A DNA stretch of 64,000 nucleotides, taken from contig JANSXH010000007.1 of NCBI GenBank assembly GCA_024743055.1, forward strand, positions 62,001 to 126,000. Direction: 5' to 3'. This document shows positions 26,081 through 33,931 of the stretch, in pieces. Position 1 is the stretch's first letter; every line of letters starts with the position of its first letter. The notes beneath the pieces were generated by a model, which worked only from the letters and a program-made list of their open reading frames with translations, was not told where the DNA came from and did no database searches. This DNA is from Pseudomonadota bacterium (lineage in GTDB: Bacteria; Pseudomonadota; Alphaproteobacteria; Sneathiellales; Sneathiellaceae). A program made the translations under genes and the position numbers.

Positions 26081-27287
26081 GCCCGAGATCTCATCAACCA
26101 CACCGGTTGGATTAGCCGTCGTCGGTCTCGGGCGCGGTTTTATGCTGACTCTTCCCTCCATTGTTGTGGACCCTCGGCTAAAACTTGTCGCAGCGTGCGA
26201 TCCACGACAAGAAGCAAGATCTGCTTTCGAGGAGCAGTTCAACGGAACAAGCTCCACTAAATTTGTCGATGTGCTTAATGATCGAGCCGTAGAAGCCGTT
26301 TATGTTGCCTCCCCTCATCAATTTCATAAAGAGCACGCGATCACGGCACTAAAGGCCGGTAAGCACGTTCTCATCGATAAGCCCATAGCAATAACGCTTG
26401 CAGATAGTCGGGCAATTATTGAAGCAGCTGAAAAGTATGGTCGCCATGTCGCAGTTGGCCCCTGTCATAGCTTTGACCCACAAGTAAAAGCCAGCCTTCA
26501 ATTAATCAGAACCGGCAAATATGGGCGACTAAGAATGCTCAAGGCAAGTTACTATACGGATTTTATGTATCGACCCAGACGCCCAGAAGAACTCAAAACT
26601 TCAGACGGCGGAGGTGTGATTTTTAGCCAGGGGGCCCATCAAATCGATATCGCGCGATTGTTGGCAGGTGGCCTTGTGGACAAGGTGGCAGCTTTCACTG
26701 GAAATTGGGATAAATCACGCTCATCAGAGGGCGCTTATTCGGCCCTCATGCAGTTTAAAAACGGGGTTTGTGCAAACTTGACTTATAGCGGTTACGCCCA
26801 CTACGACAGCGATGAGAATGCTGACTGGATAGGTGAACTTGGTACCAAAAAAAGCGCTGACGACTATGGCCTGGCAAGGAAGAACCTGGGAAACATTCCA
26901 GAAGGTATGGATGAAGCTGATTTAAAAGATGGGCGAACTTTCGGCCGGGCCGAATTATTACCAGCAAGTATCGAGAACGAGCATTTTGGCGATCTCCTTC
27001 TCAGCTTGGATCATGCGGACATACGGGTGACCCCAGGGAAGTTGAAAATCTATGGGGATGACTTCCGGGAAACTGTTCCAGTTGATAGAGGAAGCGGATC
27101 CAGGTCAGGGGTCATGGATGCAATATGGCAAATGGTTCGCGAAGATCGCGCGCCCATGCAGGATGCGCGCTGGGGACATGCATCACTCGAAGTTTGCCAC
27201 GGGATCTTGGAGGCAGCAAAGACTGGCACTTGGAAGGATATGGAAGAACAAGTCTCTGTCCCAGACTACCCTTCTGGCGGAAATTAA
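26055..27287 (+). CDS. Gfo/Idh/MocA family dehydrogenase, likely cis-4,5-dihydroxy-phthalate dihydrodiol dehydrogenase
   Basis: About 410 aa. An N-terminal Rossmann fold (GLAVVGLGRGF), the EKP-type segment DKPIAIT, and a C-terminal Gfo/Idh sheet domain with GGGVIFSQGAHQIDIARLL are present. Pht4, the dihydrodiol dehydrogenase of phthalate 4,5-degradation, belongs to this family. The ATG at 26055 overlaps the reductase by 26 nt; a GTG at 26037 is the other candidate. It is followed 18 nt later by the decarboxylase gene. Context makes the Pht4 role likely, though the family alone would not. Confidence 0.8.
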   Translation: METSSLTSEPEISSTTPVGLAVVGLGRGFMLTLPSIVVDPRLKLVAACDPRQEARSAFEEQFNGTSSTKFVDVLNDRAVEAVYVASPHQFHKEHAITALKAGKHVLIDKPIAITLADSRAIIEAAEKYGRHVAVGPCHSFDPQVKASLQLIRTGKYGRLRMLKASYYTDFMYRPRRPEELKTSDGGGVIFSQGAHQIDIARLLAGGLVDKVAAFTGNWDKSRSSEGAYSALMQFKNGVCANLTYSGYAHYDSDENADWIGELGTKKSADDYGLARKNLGNIPEGMDEADLKDGRTFGRAELLPASIENEHFGDLLLSLDHADIRVTPGKLKIYGDDFRETVPVDRGSGSRSGVMDAIWQMVREDRAPMQDARWGHASLEVCHGILEAAKTGTWKDMEEQVSVPDYPSGGN

Positions 27288-27305
27288 CAACTTTTGGAGT
27301 AGAAA

Positions 27306-28298
27306 ATGAGTAACCTCAAGCTGTCGATAGCCATAGGTGATTATGACCGCAATCGAGCCCTTATGGATGGCCGGGTTCAAATTGATGGTGTCGACCCGAT
27401 ATTCATGGCGCTTTCACCGGAAGAAATGTTTTTCAGGGCGTTTCGGCATCAGGACTTCGACATTTCAGAAGTTTCCTTTGCCAGCCAAGTTGTTAGCATT
27501 TCTCAGGGAACCTCCAAATATCAGGCACTCCCAATATTTCTGTCCCGCGCCTTTCGCCATAGCGCCATCTATATCCGCACAGACAAAGGTATCGATAGCC
27601 CTGAAAAGCTGAAGGGTCGCAAGATAGGAATTGCTGAGTATCAGTTAAGCGCCAATGTTTGGGCGCGTGCAATACTCGAAGATGAATATGGTGTGATGCC
27701 TTCTGACATCACATGGGTTCGAGGCGGGATGAATTCAGCAGGCCGCCCAGAAAAAATTAAAGTTAAACTTCCAGACGACGTAAAAATGGAATTGGCACCT
27801 GAAGGCAGATCATTGAACGATTTATTGATTGCCGGTGAGATAGATGGGTTTATTGGGCCTCGCAGTCCGCAGTGCTTTGATGATCAGAACCCAAGTATTG
27901 GGAGGCTTTTTGGTAACTCCGTTGACGCTGCAAGCAATTATTGGCGCAAAACAGGCATTTTCCCCATCATGCATCTGCTTGGTGTCCGACGTGAGTTATT
28001 GAAAGATCATCCATTCCTCGCTGGTGCCCTGATGAAAGCCTTTAATGCTTCCAAAAAAGCAGCTGAGACGCTTCTGGCCGATACGTCAGCCACGAAAGTG
28101 ACCATGCCATTCGTAGAGGATCACTTACTTGAAGCTAAAAGACTGATGGGAGAGAATTTTTGGTCGTATGGTATCGAGGGGAATGAAGCAACTCTCAATA
28201 CTTTTCTAGACCATCACAACCGGCAAGGTTTATCCAGTCGTAAAGTAACAATTGAAGAGCTATTTCCCAAGAACACCCTAGAAAGCTATAGCCTTTAG
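27306..28298 (+). CDS. 4,5-dihydroxyphthalate decarboxylase-like protein
   Basis: 330 aa, with the periplasmic-binding-protein-like fold of Pht5 (EC 4.1.1.55), which converts 4,5-dihydroxyphthalate to protocatechuate. The opening LKLSIAIGDYDRNRALMDGRV, the SPEEMFFRAFRHQDFDISE motif and SRAFRHSAIYIRTDKGI are characteristic. It closes the plus-strand run reductase-dehydrogenase-decarboxylase. No protocatechuate ring-cleavage genes lie in the window, so the product is presumably handled elsewhere. Confidence 0.85.
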   Translation: MSNLKLSIAIGDYDRNRALMDGRVQIDGVDPIFMALSPEEMFFRAFRHQDFDISEVSFASQVVSISQGTSKYQALPIFLSRAFRHSAIYIRTDKGIDSPEKLKGRKIGIAEYQLSANVWARAILEDEYGVMPSDITWVRGGMNSAGRPEKIKVKLPDDVKMELAPEGRSLNDLLIAGEIDGFIGPRSPQCFDDQNPSIGRLFGNSVDAASNYWRKTGIFPIMHLLGVRRELLKDHPFLAGALMKAFNASKKAAETLLADTSATKVTMPFVEDHLLEAKRLMGENFWSYGIEGNEATLNTFLDHHNRQGLSSRKVTIEELFPKNTLESYSL

Positions 28299-28327
28299 CC
28301 AGTATCTATTCTGGGTGAATGTCGATG

Positions 28328-28416
28328 GGATCGTCTCTGCTCTTATCGATAACAACCAAAGGCCCCGGAACTGCGGGGGTCAGAGGCGAAACTGGACTGG
28401 AGCCAGGTTCGCCTCA
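28328..28416 (+). repeat. Dispersed structured repeat, copy A (3' part), with downstream tail
   Basis: It aligns without gaps to the last ~89 nt of the 151-nt element at 33582 and 59340: the CCCCG-N6-CGGGG hairpin, then GGCGAAACTGG-N7-CCAGGTTCGCC, here with one mismatch in the stem. Its 5' part is missing because the decarboxylase gene ends at 28298. A second block (28433-28495, GGCAGTCT..GCGAAC.. then GTTTTC..GTTAA.CAGGGAAA) recurs near 43918. It sits between convergent genes, a place suited to bidirectional termination. The rest of the gap to 28561 shows nothing more. Confidence 0.65.
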
Positions 28417-28561
28417 GAATAAGTGATGAAGGTGGCAGTCTGAAGCGAACTCATCTCTGCCGTTTTCTCTGTTAAGCAGGGAAACATTTCGTCATTCTTC
28501 TCCAAATTGAAGATGAATAATTACTGCCTTAGTTTTCCTACAAGACCAGCTCTTTTTGTAG

Positions 28562-30433
28562 TCAGGCTTGCTTCGATTTAGTTCTTCTATTGGGTTGAGT
28601 TGCCTTTCTGACCTCCAGATAATTGGAAAAACGATACAAGATTGGCGCCATAACCCCTTCATAGGCAAATGTAGCAAGCACCCTGATCATCGGATTATCA
28701 ATTGCCCTCGCTGCCCAGCGATATTGGGGCATTTGGGACCAGATTTCCTTAAATGCCTCAGTCCCAGCCTTCAACCGTCCGTCCGTGCCTAAAACATACA
28801 TCCTCCGTTTCAGATCATCCCGTGTCAGCCCGTAGTCTCTCAGTTCAGGGTCTGGCCCTTGAACGCCGATAAACTTGACTTCAATATCCTGTTTTTCACA
28901 AACGGATTTGTAATGATCAATCTCCGCACTGCAGATCGGGCATATGTCGTTGTAATACAGGGTACAGTCATTGCCAGTGGGAGCCAGATTAGACGCCTTG
29001 CCGGTCAAATTGTTAAGCGCCGGTCCCAATTGGGGAAACTTAAATTCAAAACCCCAAGACAGTGCTCTCGTTGGAAGTACTTTCTGGCTCCTAATTAACA
29101 AGTCTGCCATTTCTCCAAGGCCAAGCCGCAGAAAGACCTCTGGGATCTTCAGCAATACGGGTCGTTTGAGAGCACTTCCAGCTTCCTTGAAAAAATCCCT
29201 ATTTCGAACAGGGCTTGGAGCGACAGCATTTACGGGCCCACTCACCCTTGGATGATCAAGGACATATAGGAAAAGTTGTACAAGGTCTTCCTGATGGACC
29301 CATGACATCCATTGATCTCCACGCCCTAGAATAGCCCCTATTCCAAATTTAATAGGTCGTGCGAGTTGTGGAAACGCACCTCCTTTCTTTGACAACACCA
29401 ACCCAATTCGCATTAACGCAACTCGCAGGCCGAGTTTGGACGCCGTCATAGCTCGCTCTTCCGACTTTACGCATAGTTCTGACATAAAGTGATCGCTCGA
29501 AGGGTCATTCTCAGTAAGTTCTTCTTCCCCTCTTGGGCCATAAAAACCAATTGCAGAGGCACTGATCAAGACCTTTGGAGGGCGCGCCAGGCGGGCACCC
29601 AAGGCAATAAGATTACAGATAGTTCTTATACGGCTTGAAATCAGCTTTTCTTTGCGCCTTTTGGTCCAGAGACCACCCATTACAGGTTCACCAGCGAGAT
29701 TGATGAAGGCATCTACAGGCTCACTTGCCTTGATCTCAGTAAGTGAGGTCACGATTTTCACCTGCGGCCCGAACTTGTAGTAAGCTTTGGCAAAAGATCG
29801 GCTGTGGACGATCACCTGATCACCGCGTTCAACAAGTTGACGGGTGAGCGCCGTCCCGATCAGACCCGTGGCACCGGTGATCAAGACTGTTTTGGCTTCC
29901 TCCCGCCTACCTCGTTTAAAGGGCTGCCGTTTCCAATCCGGCATGCTGAGCCTTTGAACGGCAATTAGATCATAAACTCCCCAACCGAAAACACCGATGC
30001 CGATCACCATCATGATCCAAGACAGCAGCCCATAATCGACAGGCACAAAGGCCGTCGAGGCATTAGCCCAGCCAACAATAATTGGGGCAAAGAGAGTTAG
30101 AATGATACCGAAATTAATTGCAAGTATCGTATGCAGAACTCGCTCAGATGGGGGCAGGTCGCGCGTCTGGTCCTCAATCACAAAGTCCCAGAGTGTTATG
30201 ATCACCTCGATGACTATTAGAATGACGAGCAGATAAGCCCATATTCCTTCCCAAGCCACCCAGGCAAGAGATACGAAGATAACGCCATAGATGAGTTCGC
30301 GCACGGAATGCAAGGCGAGTTCATTTCGTGCTGATGGATCTGAGGAAAGTTTTTCAGTAATTTCATGGTGCCAGAGATTGTCAATTCCGCCAATCAGGCC
30401 TTGAATTACAAACATTGTCAAAAGAACTTCCAT
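28562..30433 (-). CDS. Three-part fusion: membrane domain, TIGR01777-type SDR epimerase, DCC thiol-disulfide domain
   Basis: 623 aa from ATG 30433, which overlaps the stop of the upstream gene (TAATG) and has GGAGG; a longer frame to 30607 is unsupported. Residues 1-160 contain about four to five TM helices. Residues 180-480 form an atypical SDR with the NAD motif GATGLIG (187-193) and the GFYGPRG and MSWVH segments of TIGR01777 epimerases. Residues 488-600 form a DUF393/DCC domain with Cys498-x2-Cys501 in YYNDICPIC. SDR and DCC domains are usually separate or paired. The substrate is unknown. Membrane-tethered redox/epimerase chemistry on a lipid or cell-envelope molecule is a guess. Confidence 0.8.
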   Translation of the reverse strand: MEVLLTMFVIQGLIGGIDNLWHHEITEKLSSDPSARNELALHSVRELIYGVIFVSLAWVAWEGIWAYLLVILIVIEVIITLWDFVIEDQTRDLPPSERVLHTILAINFGIILTLFAPIIVGWANASTAFVPVDYGLLSWIMMVIGIGVFGWGVYDLIAVQRLSMPDWKRQPFKRGRREEAKTVLITGATGLIGTALTRQLVERGDQVIVHSRSFAKAYYKFGPQVKIVTSLTEIKASEPVDAFINLAGEPVMGGLWTKRRKEKLISSRIRTICNLIALGARLARPPKVLISASAIGFYGPRGEEELTENDPSSDHFMSELCVKSEERAMTASKLGLRVALMRIGLVLSKKGGAFPQLARPIKFGIGAILGRGDQWMSWVHQEDLVQLFLYVLDHPRVSGPVNAVAPSPVRNRDFFKEAGSALKRPVLLKIPEVFLRLGLGEMADLLIRSQKVLPTRALSWGFEFKFPQLGPALNNLTGKASNLAPTGNDCTLYYNDICPICSAEIDHYKSVCEKQDIEVKFIGVQGPDPELRDYGLTRDDLKRRMYVLGTDGRLKAGTEAFKEIWSQMPQYRWAARAIDNPMIRVLATFAYEGVMAPILYRFSNYLEVRKATQPNRRTKSKQA

Positions 30434-31101
30434 TATTTTGCCTCCTCTTGAAAAACCCCATCCTGATAGAACATGCGTCCAAACAATTGATGGTCGATTG
30501 TCATGGTGAAGCGAAAGAGACCGCCTCCCTCGTCCGTATGGGTGACATGTGCGATGCCAGGGGTCATAAAATGCGGCAGAGGCAAGCGGACGCCCCCTAT
30601 TTGCCAAAAATACCGCGTACTTCTGAAGTGCAGTTTGTGATCCTCTTCAAAAACATCGAGCTTCATTCCAATACCGCCGCCTACGCATTCGACCAGAAAG
30701 CTCTTGCCTGTGAAATGCTTGGTCGAGCGGACCGTGAGAGGGCGTCGGTTCTTGAAGTAGTAAACCCTCTCCCATACGGTTCCTCCAGTTTTCTTATCCT
30801 CGAAGACCTTCACATCCATTGGAACATCCCTGCCGCGATGAGGCGCGAGCGGGGTCCCGACGACACGGGCGGCCTGAGCCAAAATCCAGCCCGGTGTTGA
30901 GCAGGTGACTTCTTCCATGCTGCCGGCATAATGAACGACTTTTGTCTGGGCTTTGCTGGCAAAGCGACTGCGAATATCACGGGTCAGTCGAGCCCAGCCC
31001 CTCTCCCCGACTAGGGCGCGAAACGTAGCAAATTTCCTGTAGCTGACCTTTTGTCCAGCGGCGCTTAAAACCTCTATCCTCTCACCTAATACCTGGCTCA
31101 T
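30433..31101 (-). CDS. DUF4166 domain protein
   Basis: About 222 aa from ATG 31101 with AAGGG upstream. The longer frame to 31194 would run through a regulator site and is rejected. The sequence resembles DUF4166 proteins (YAGSMEEVTC.., RDVPMDVKVF, KSFLVECVGGGIGMKLDVFEED, VRLPLPHF). Function is unknown. The gene is translationally coupled to the SDR-DCC fusion and its promoter carries the GbsR-type operator. Confidence 0.75.
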   Translation of the reverse strand: MSQVLGERIEVLSAAGQKVSYRKFATFRALVGERGWARLTRDIRSRFASKAQTKVVHYAGSMEEVTCSTPGWILAQAARVVGTPLAPHRGRDVPMDVKVFEDKKTGGTVWERVYYFKNRRPLTVRSTKHFTGKSFLVECVGGGIGMKLDVFEEDHKLHFRSTRYFWQIGGVRLPLPHFMTPGIAHVTHTDEGGGLFRFTMTIDHQLFGRMFYQDGVFQEEAK

Positions 31102-31131
31102 TTTTTTACCCTTATTCCTGTTAAATCTGTT

Positions 31132-31151
31132 ATTTCTGTATTGACAGAAAT
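31132..31151. promoter_or_regulatory. Operator ATTTCTGT-N4-ACAGAAAT in front of the DUF4166 operon
   Basis: A perfect 8-bp inverted repeat with spacer ATTG, 31 bp upstream of the DUF4166 start. Its arms are identical to the site at 31754-31773 upstream of the GbsR-type gene. Two identical sites around one regulator gene strongly suggest autoregulation plus operon control. Confidence 0.7.
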
Positions 31152-31214
31152 TAAAAAACAAAAAAATTTCCGTCTCAGATTTCTTGGATATCAAACTTCA
31201 GCAAAGCAAGTGAT

Positions 31215-31742
31215 CTATCCCTTGGTTACGAACTTGGACACCTTGCTGCCCATCTTCATGAGCTTTACCAGTGTCGGCTTATTCAATTTGCTAACCTGAC
31301 TGTACCAAGAGGCCAGAGTATCGACGAACTCCTGCATTCTCTCGATCTTGGCGAGTGCATAGTCAGGAGTCTCTCCATCCATCTTTGCCTCTTCTGCGCA
31401 CCCACGAAGCATCTCCAGCGTTGGATCGATTTCGCGGGTCTTACGCCCCTCAACGATGGTCATCAGCATTTCCCAAAGGTCAGTTTTTGCTTCGAAATGA
31501 TCACGGCGATCCCCCATTACATGGGTACGGGTAATCAGTTTCCACGACTGCAATTCCTTCAAGCTATTGCTGACATTGGATCGGGCGATACCCAGAGTCT
31601 CTGCTATGACTTCAGCTGACAGAGGTGTTGATGACAAATAGAGCAGCGCATGAATTTGTGACACAGACCGATTTACACCCCACTGGGTCCCCATCTCGCC
31701 CCAGTGCAATACAAATTTTTCCATAGCTGGCGTTAAGATCAT
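31215..31742 (-). CDS. GbsR/MarR family transcriptional regulator
   Basis: 175 aa, all-helical with a winged helix (STPLSAEVIAETLGIARSNVSNSLKELQSWKLI) after a GbsR-type N-terminal helix (MEKFVLHWGEMGTQWGVNRSVSQIHALLYL). GbsR-family members usually repress compatible-solute or envelope operons. Here the gene precedes the DUF4166/SDR-DCC pair on the same strand. The matching operators at 31132 and 31754 support control of both itself and that pair. Confidence 0.87.
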   Translation of the reverse strand: MILTPAMEKFVLHWGEMGTQWGVNRSVSQIHALLYLSSTPLSAEVIAETLGIARSNVSNSLKELQSWKLITRTHVMGDRRDHFEAKTDLWEMLMTIVEGRKTREIDPTLEMLRGCAEEAKMDGETPDYALAKIERMQEFVDTLASWYSQVSKLNKPTLVKLMKMGSKVSKFVTKG

Positions 31743-31753
31743 TGGCTTCTTTC

Positions 31754-31773
31754 ATTTCTGTTTAGACAGAAAT
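31754..31773. promoter_or_regulatory. Operator ATTTCTGT-N4-ACAGAAAT upstream of the GbsR-type gene
   Basis: Perfect inverted repeat with spacer TTAG, 12 nt upstream of the regulator start codon, where binding would block initiation. Same arms as the copy at 31132. Confidence 0.7.
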
Positions 31774-31926
31774 TACTGAACATAAGAACAAATGTCAAGT
31801 TAATTGCCCAACAGACCACAACAAATTTAGTCACTTAATCATCTTGACGCTAAGCCGCATGGCTGTTTAATAATTGCACGCAAAGGGACAGCAGATCCCA
31901 GCCCCAAAAATAAAAAGGATAAAAAA

Positions 31927-33129
31927 ATGACAGGCGCGTTGGATGGCATCAGAATTATCGATATGAGCACAGTAATCCTGGGTCCATGGGCGGCACAGCA
32001 ACTGGGTGATATGGGCGCAGATGTTATAAAAGTGGAAACTCCGGACGGAGATCTGACTCGAAAAGCCGGTGCCGAGCGCAATGAAGGCATGGCCTCCTTC
32101 TTTATGGGCGCGAACCGCAACAAACGCTCGATCGTTTTGGACATAACCAAATCTGAAGGACAAGAAGCCCTATTTAAGCTAATCGGTACAGCCGATGTAC
32201 TGCTGCACAATTTCCGGCCCAATGTCGCAAAAAAACTTAATATGACTTATGAGAGATTTGCGACCAGCTATCCTGAACTCGTTTATTGCGCAGCCTTCGG
32301 TTTTCGATCAGATGGTCCCATGGCAACTAAACCGGCTTATGACGACATCATCCAGGCCGCTTGTGGCATAACGGATCTGCAAAAGCTTATTTCAGATGAG
32401 CCGCGTTTTGTTCCAACAATTATTGCGGACAAAACAACATCTCATTATGTGGTTTCTGCTATTCTCGCCGCCCTTCTGCACAGAAGCAAAAGTGGTAAAG
32501 GTCAGGCTGTTGAAGTGCCCATGTTTGAGTCTTTAGTAGACTTTATGATGGTAGAGCATTTGGGCGGAGAAGGATTTGTCCCTCCGACCGGACCAATGGG
32601 CTATGCACGCCTTCTAAATAAAGAGCGTCGCCCTTACGCTACTAAGGATGGCTACCTTGCTGTCTTGCCCTACACAGATGCCAACTGGGAAGCCATGTTT
32701 AAGATTTCTGGCAGAGACGAACTTCGCGATGACCCTCGCTTTGCCAATCATTCAGCGCGCATAAAGAATTCAGGAGACATCTACCATATTCTTGCAGATA
32801 TCGTTGCTACAAAGACTACTGCAGAATGGCTGGATGCTTTGGAAAAAGCGGCGGTCCCCGTACAGGCCGTCCACTCTTTCGAGGATCTGATAGACAATGA
32901 ACAACTTGTTTCCACAGGTTTTTGGCAAACGGCTGAGCACCCCACTGAAGGCACCCTAAGATACCCTGAACCACCCGTCCGGTTCTCAGAGTCCCCTTCC
33001 TCCGTTCGTCGCCTTCAGCCAAGGCTTGGCGAACATAGCGCCGAAGTCCTGACAGAAGTTGGATACTCAGAAACTGAGATTTCGGACCTTTTCGATAAAG
33101 GCGTGAGTAAAACCGTCGACAGCCAATAA
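31927..33129 (+). CDS. CaiB/BaiF family (class III) CoA-transferase
   Basis: 400 aa, the full length of class III CoA-transferases. N-terminal LDGIRIIDMSTVILGPWAAQQLGDMGADVIKVE and the catalytic Asp in PAYDDIIQA (Asp139) are present. Such enzymes move CoA between carboxylic acids. AAGGATAAAAAA precedes the ATG. It stands alone between the GbsR gene and the IS remnant, so the substrate cannot be read from neighbours. A role in activating 4-hydroxybutyrate or an aromatic acid handled elsewhere in the window is speculative. Confidence 0.87.
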   Translation: MTGALDGIRIIDMSTVILGPWAAQQLGDMGADVIKVETPDGDLTRKAGAERNEGMASFFMGANRNKRSIVLDITKSEGQEALFKLIGTADVLLHNFRPNVAKKLNMTYERFATSYPELVYCAAFGFRSDGPMATKPAYDDIIQAACGITDLQKLISDEPRFVPTIIADKTTSHYVVSAILAALLHRSKSGKGQAVEVPMFESLVDFMMVEHLGGEGFVPPTGPMGYARLLNKERRPYATKDGYLAVLPYTDANWEAMFKISGRDELRDDPRFANHSARIKNSGDIYHILADIVATKTTAEWLDALEKAAVPVQAVHSFEDLIDNEQLVSTGFWQTAEHPTEGTLRYPEPPVRFSESPSSVRRLQPRLGEHSAEVLTEVGYSETEISDLFDKGVSKTVDSQ

Positions 33130-33215
33130 AACATCAAGACGTTATCAAAAGTAACGGCTTGACCGGTTATAATGTAAATTCGATATCCATTGGTGTTATG
33201 ACAGGCAATAGATAC

Positions 33216-33511
33216 GGCATTGTCACATTAAGTTCCTAGCAAAGAGACCGCGATTGAACAATTTTTCTTTGATGAAAAAGATCTCCTATTCTCGGCACTG
33301 ATTTCCACCTCATGTCATTCAACATGCAGTTTTGCTTTATGCTCGATTTACGCTGCGCTATCGGGATATCGAAGATCTGCTTGAAGAAAGAAGCCTAGAT
33401 ATATCATACGAAACCGTTCGACTTAATTTGGAGCGCCACCTCATAAGCAGCCTTCAATTCAAACTTAATCGAGAAGCTGCTCTTGCTGTTTGGCATCAGT
33501 TCGCTGCATGA
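33216..33511 (+). pseudogene. IS6-family element remnant: left end and N-terminal transposase fragment
   Basis: The left end GGCATTGTCACATTAA (33216-33231) is the reverse complement of the right ends near 59225 and, partly, 44123. A 79-codon frame from 33272 reads like the start of an IS6-type transposase (FPPHVIQHAVLLYARFTLRY, then RDIEDLLEERSLDISYETVR), interrupted by TGA at 33299 and diverging after ETVR to a stop at 33509. The catalytic DDE core is absent. The flanking 86 nt (33130-33215) show nothing. Confidence 0.8.
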
Positions 33512-33581
33512 TAAATAACATAGTGCTACTTTTTAGCGCTTGAATATCTTACTCTGACAGTGCCTCCCAAATATATTGATA

Positions 33582-33732
33582 AACTGGACCCTAACGCAGA
33601 GTGACAGAGACGAATGCCGAAATCCGGCTTAATTGTTCTGATCGAGGCGCCTCTGTTTATTGCAGATACGGCCAAAAGCCCCTGTTCCGTGGGGTTCAGG
33701 GGTGAACCTGGGCTGGAGCCAGGTTCGCCTCA
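33582..33732 (+). repeat. Dispersed structured repeat, copy B (151 nt)
   Basis: It aligns over 151 nt with no gaps to copy C at 59340-59490 and, at its 3' end, to copy A. Shared features are AACTGGACCCT, GACAGAGACGAATGCCGAAAT, the CCCC..GGGG hairpin and the strong hairpin GGTGAACCTGG-N7-CCAGGTTCGCC. It lies between the IS6 fragment and the convergent 3' end of the dppF-like gene. Stretches either side (33512-33581 and 33733-33931) contain no gene I can support. Confidence 0.75.
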
Positions 33733-33931
33733 GAATATGTGTTGGTGGATGGGGTCAGAGGGAAACTCGTCTCCGCATTTTTGTCTTATTTCTCCTGAAT
33801 TCTCCTCAAATTGCGCTACAATCTATTGTTTTTATTACATTTTTATCGATATACCCCAATTAAGATAACAGGGAAGATTATTTAAACTGCAAGGAAAAAT
33901 TATACAGGAGCAGGGCACTACATAGCCCATC

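Noticed and set aside
30434-30607. 58-residue N-terminal extension of the SDR-DCC fusion
   Set aside because: It overlaps the DUF4166 coding region out of frame; the TAATG junction with GGAGG marks the real start.
31102-31194. Upstream extension of the DUF4166 gene
   Set aside because: It would cover the palindromic operator at 31132-31151, and AAGGG precedes the internal ATG at 31101.
33614-33868. Plus-strand frame across repeat copy B
   Set aside because: The stretch is a repeat with strong hairpins; copies A and C do not preserve a common reading frame.
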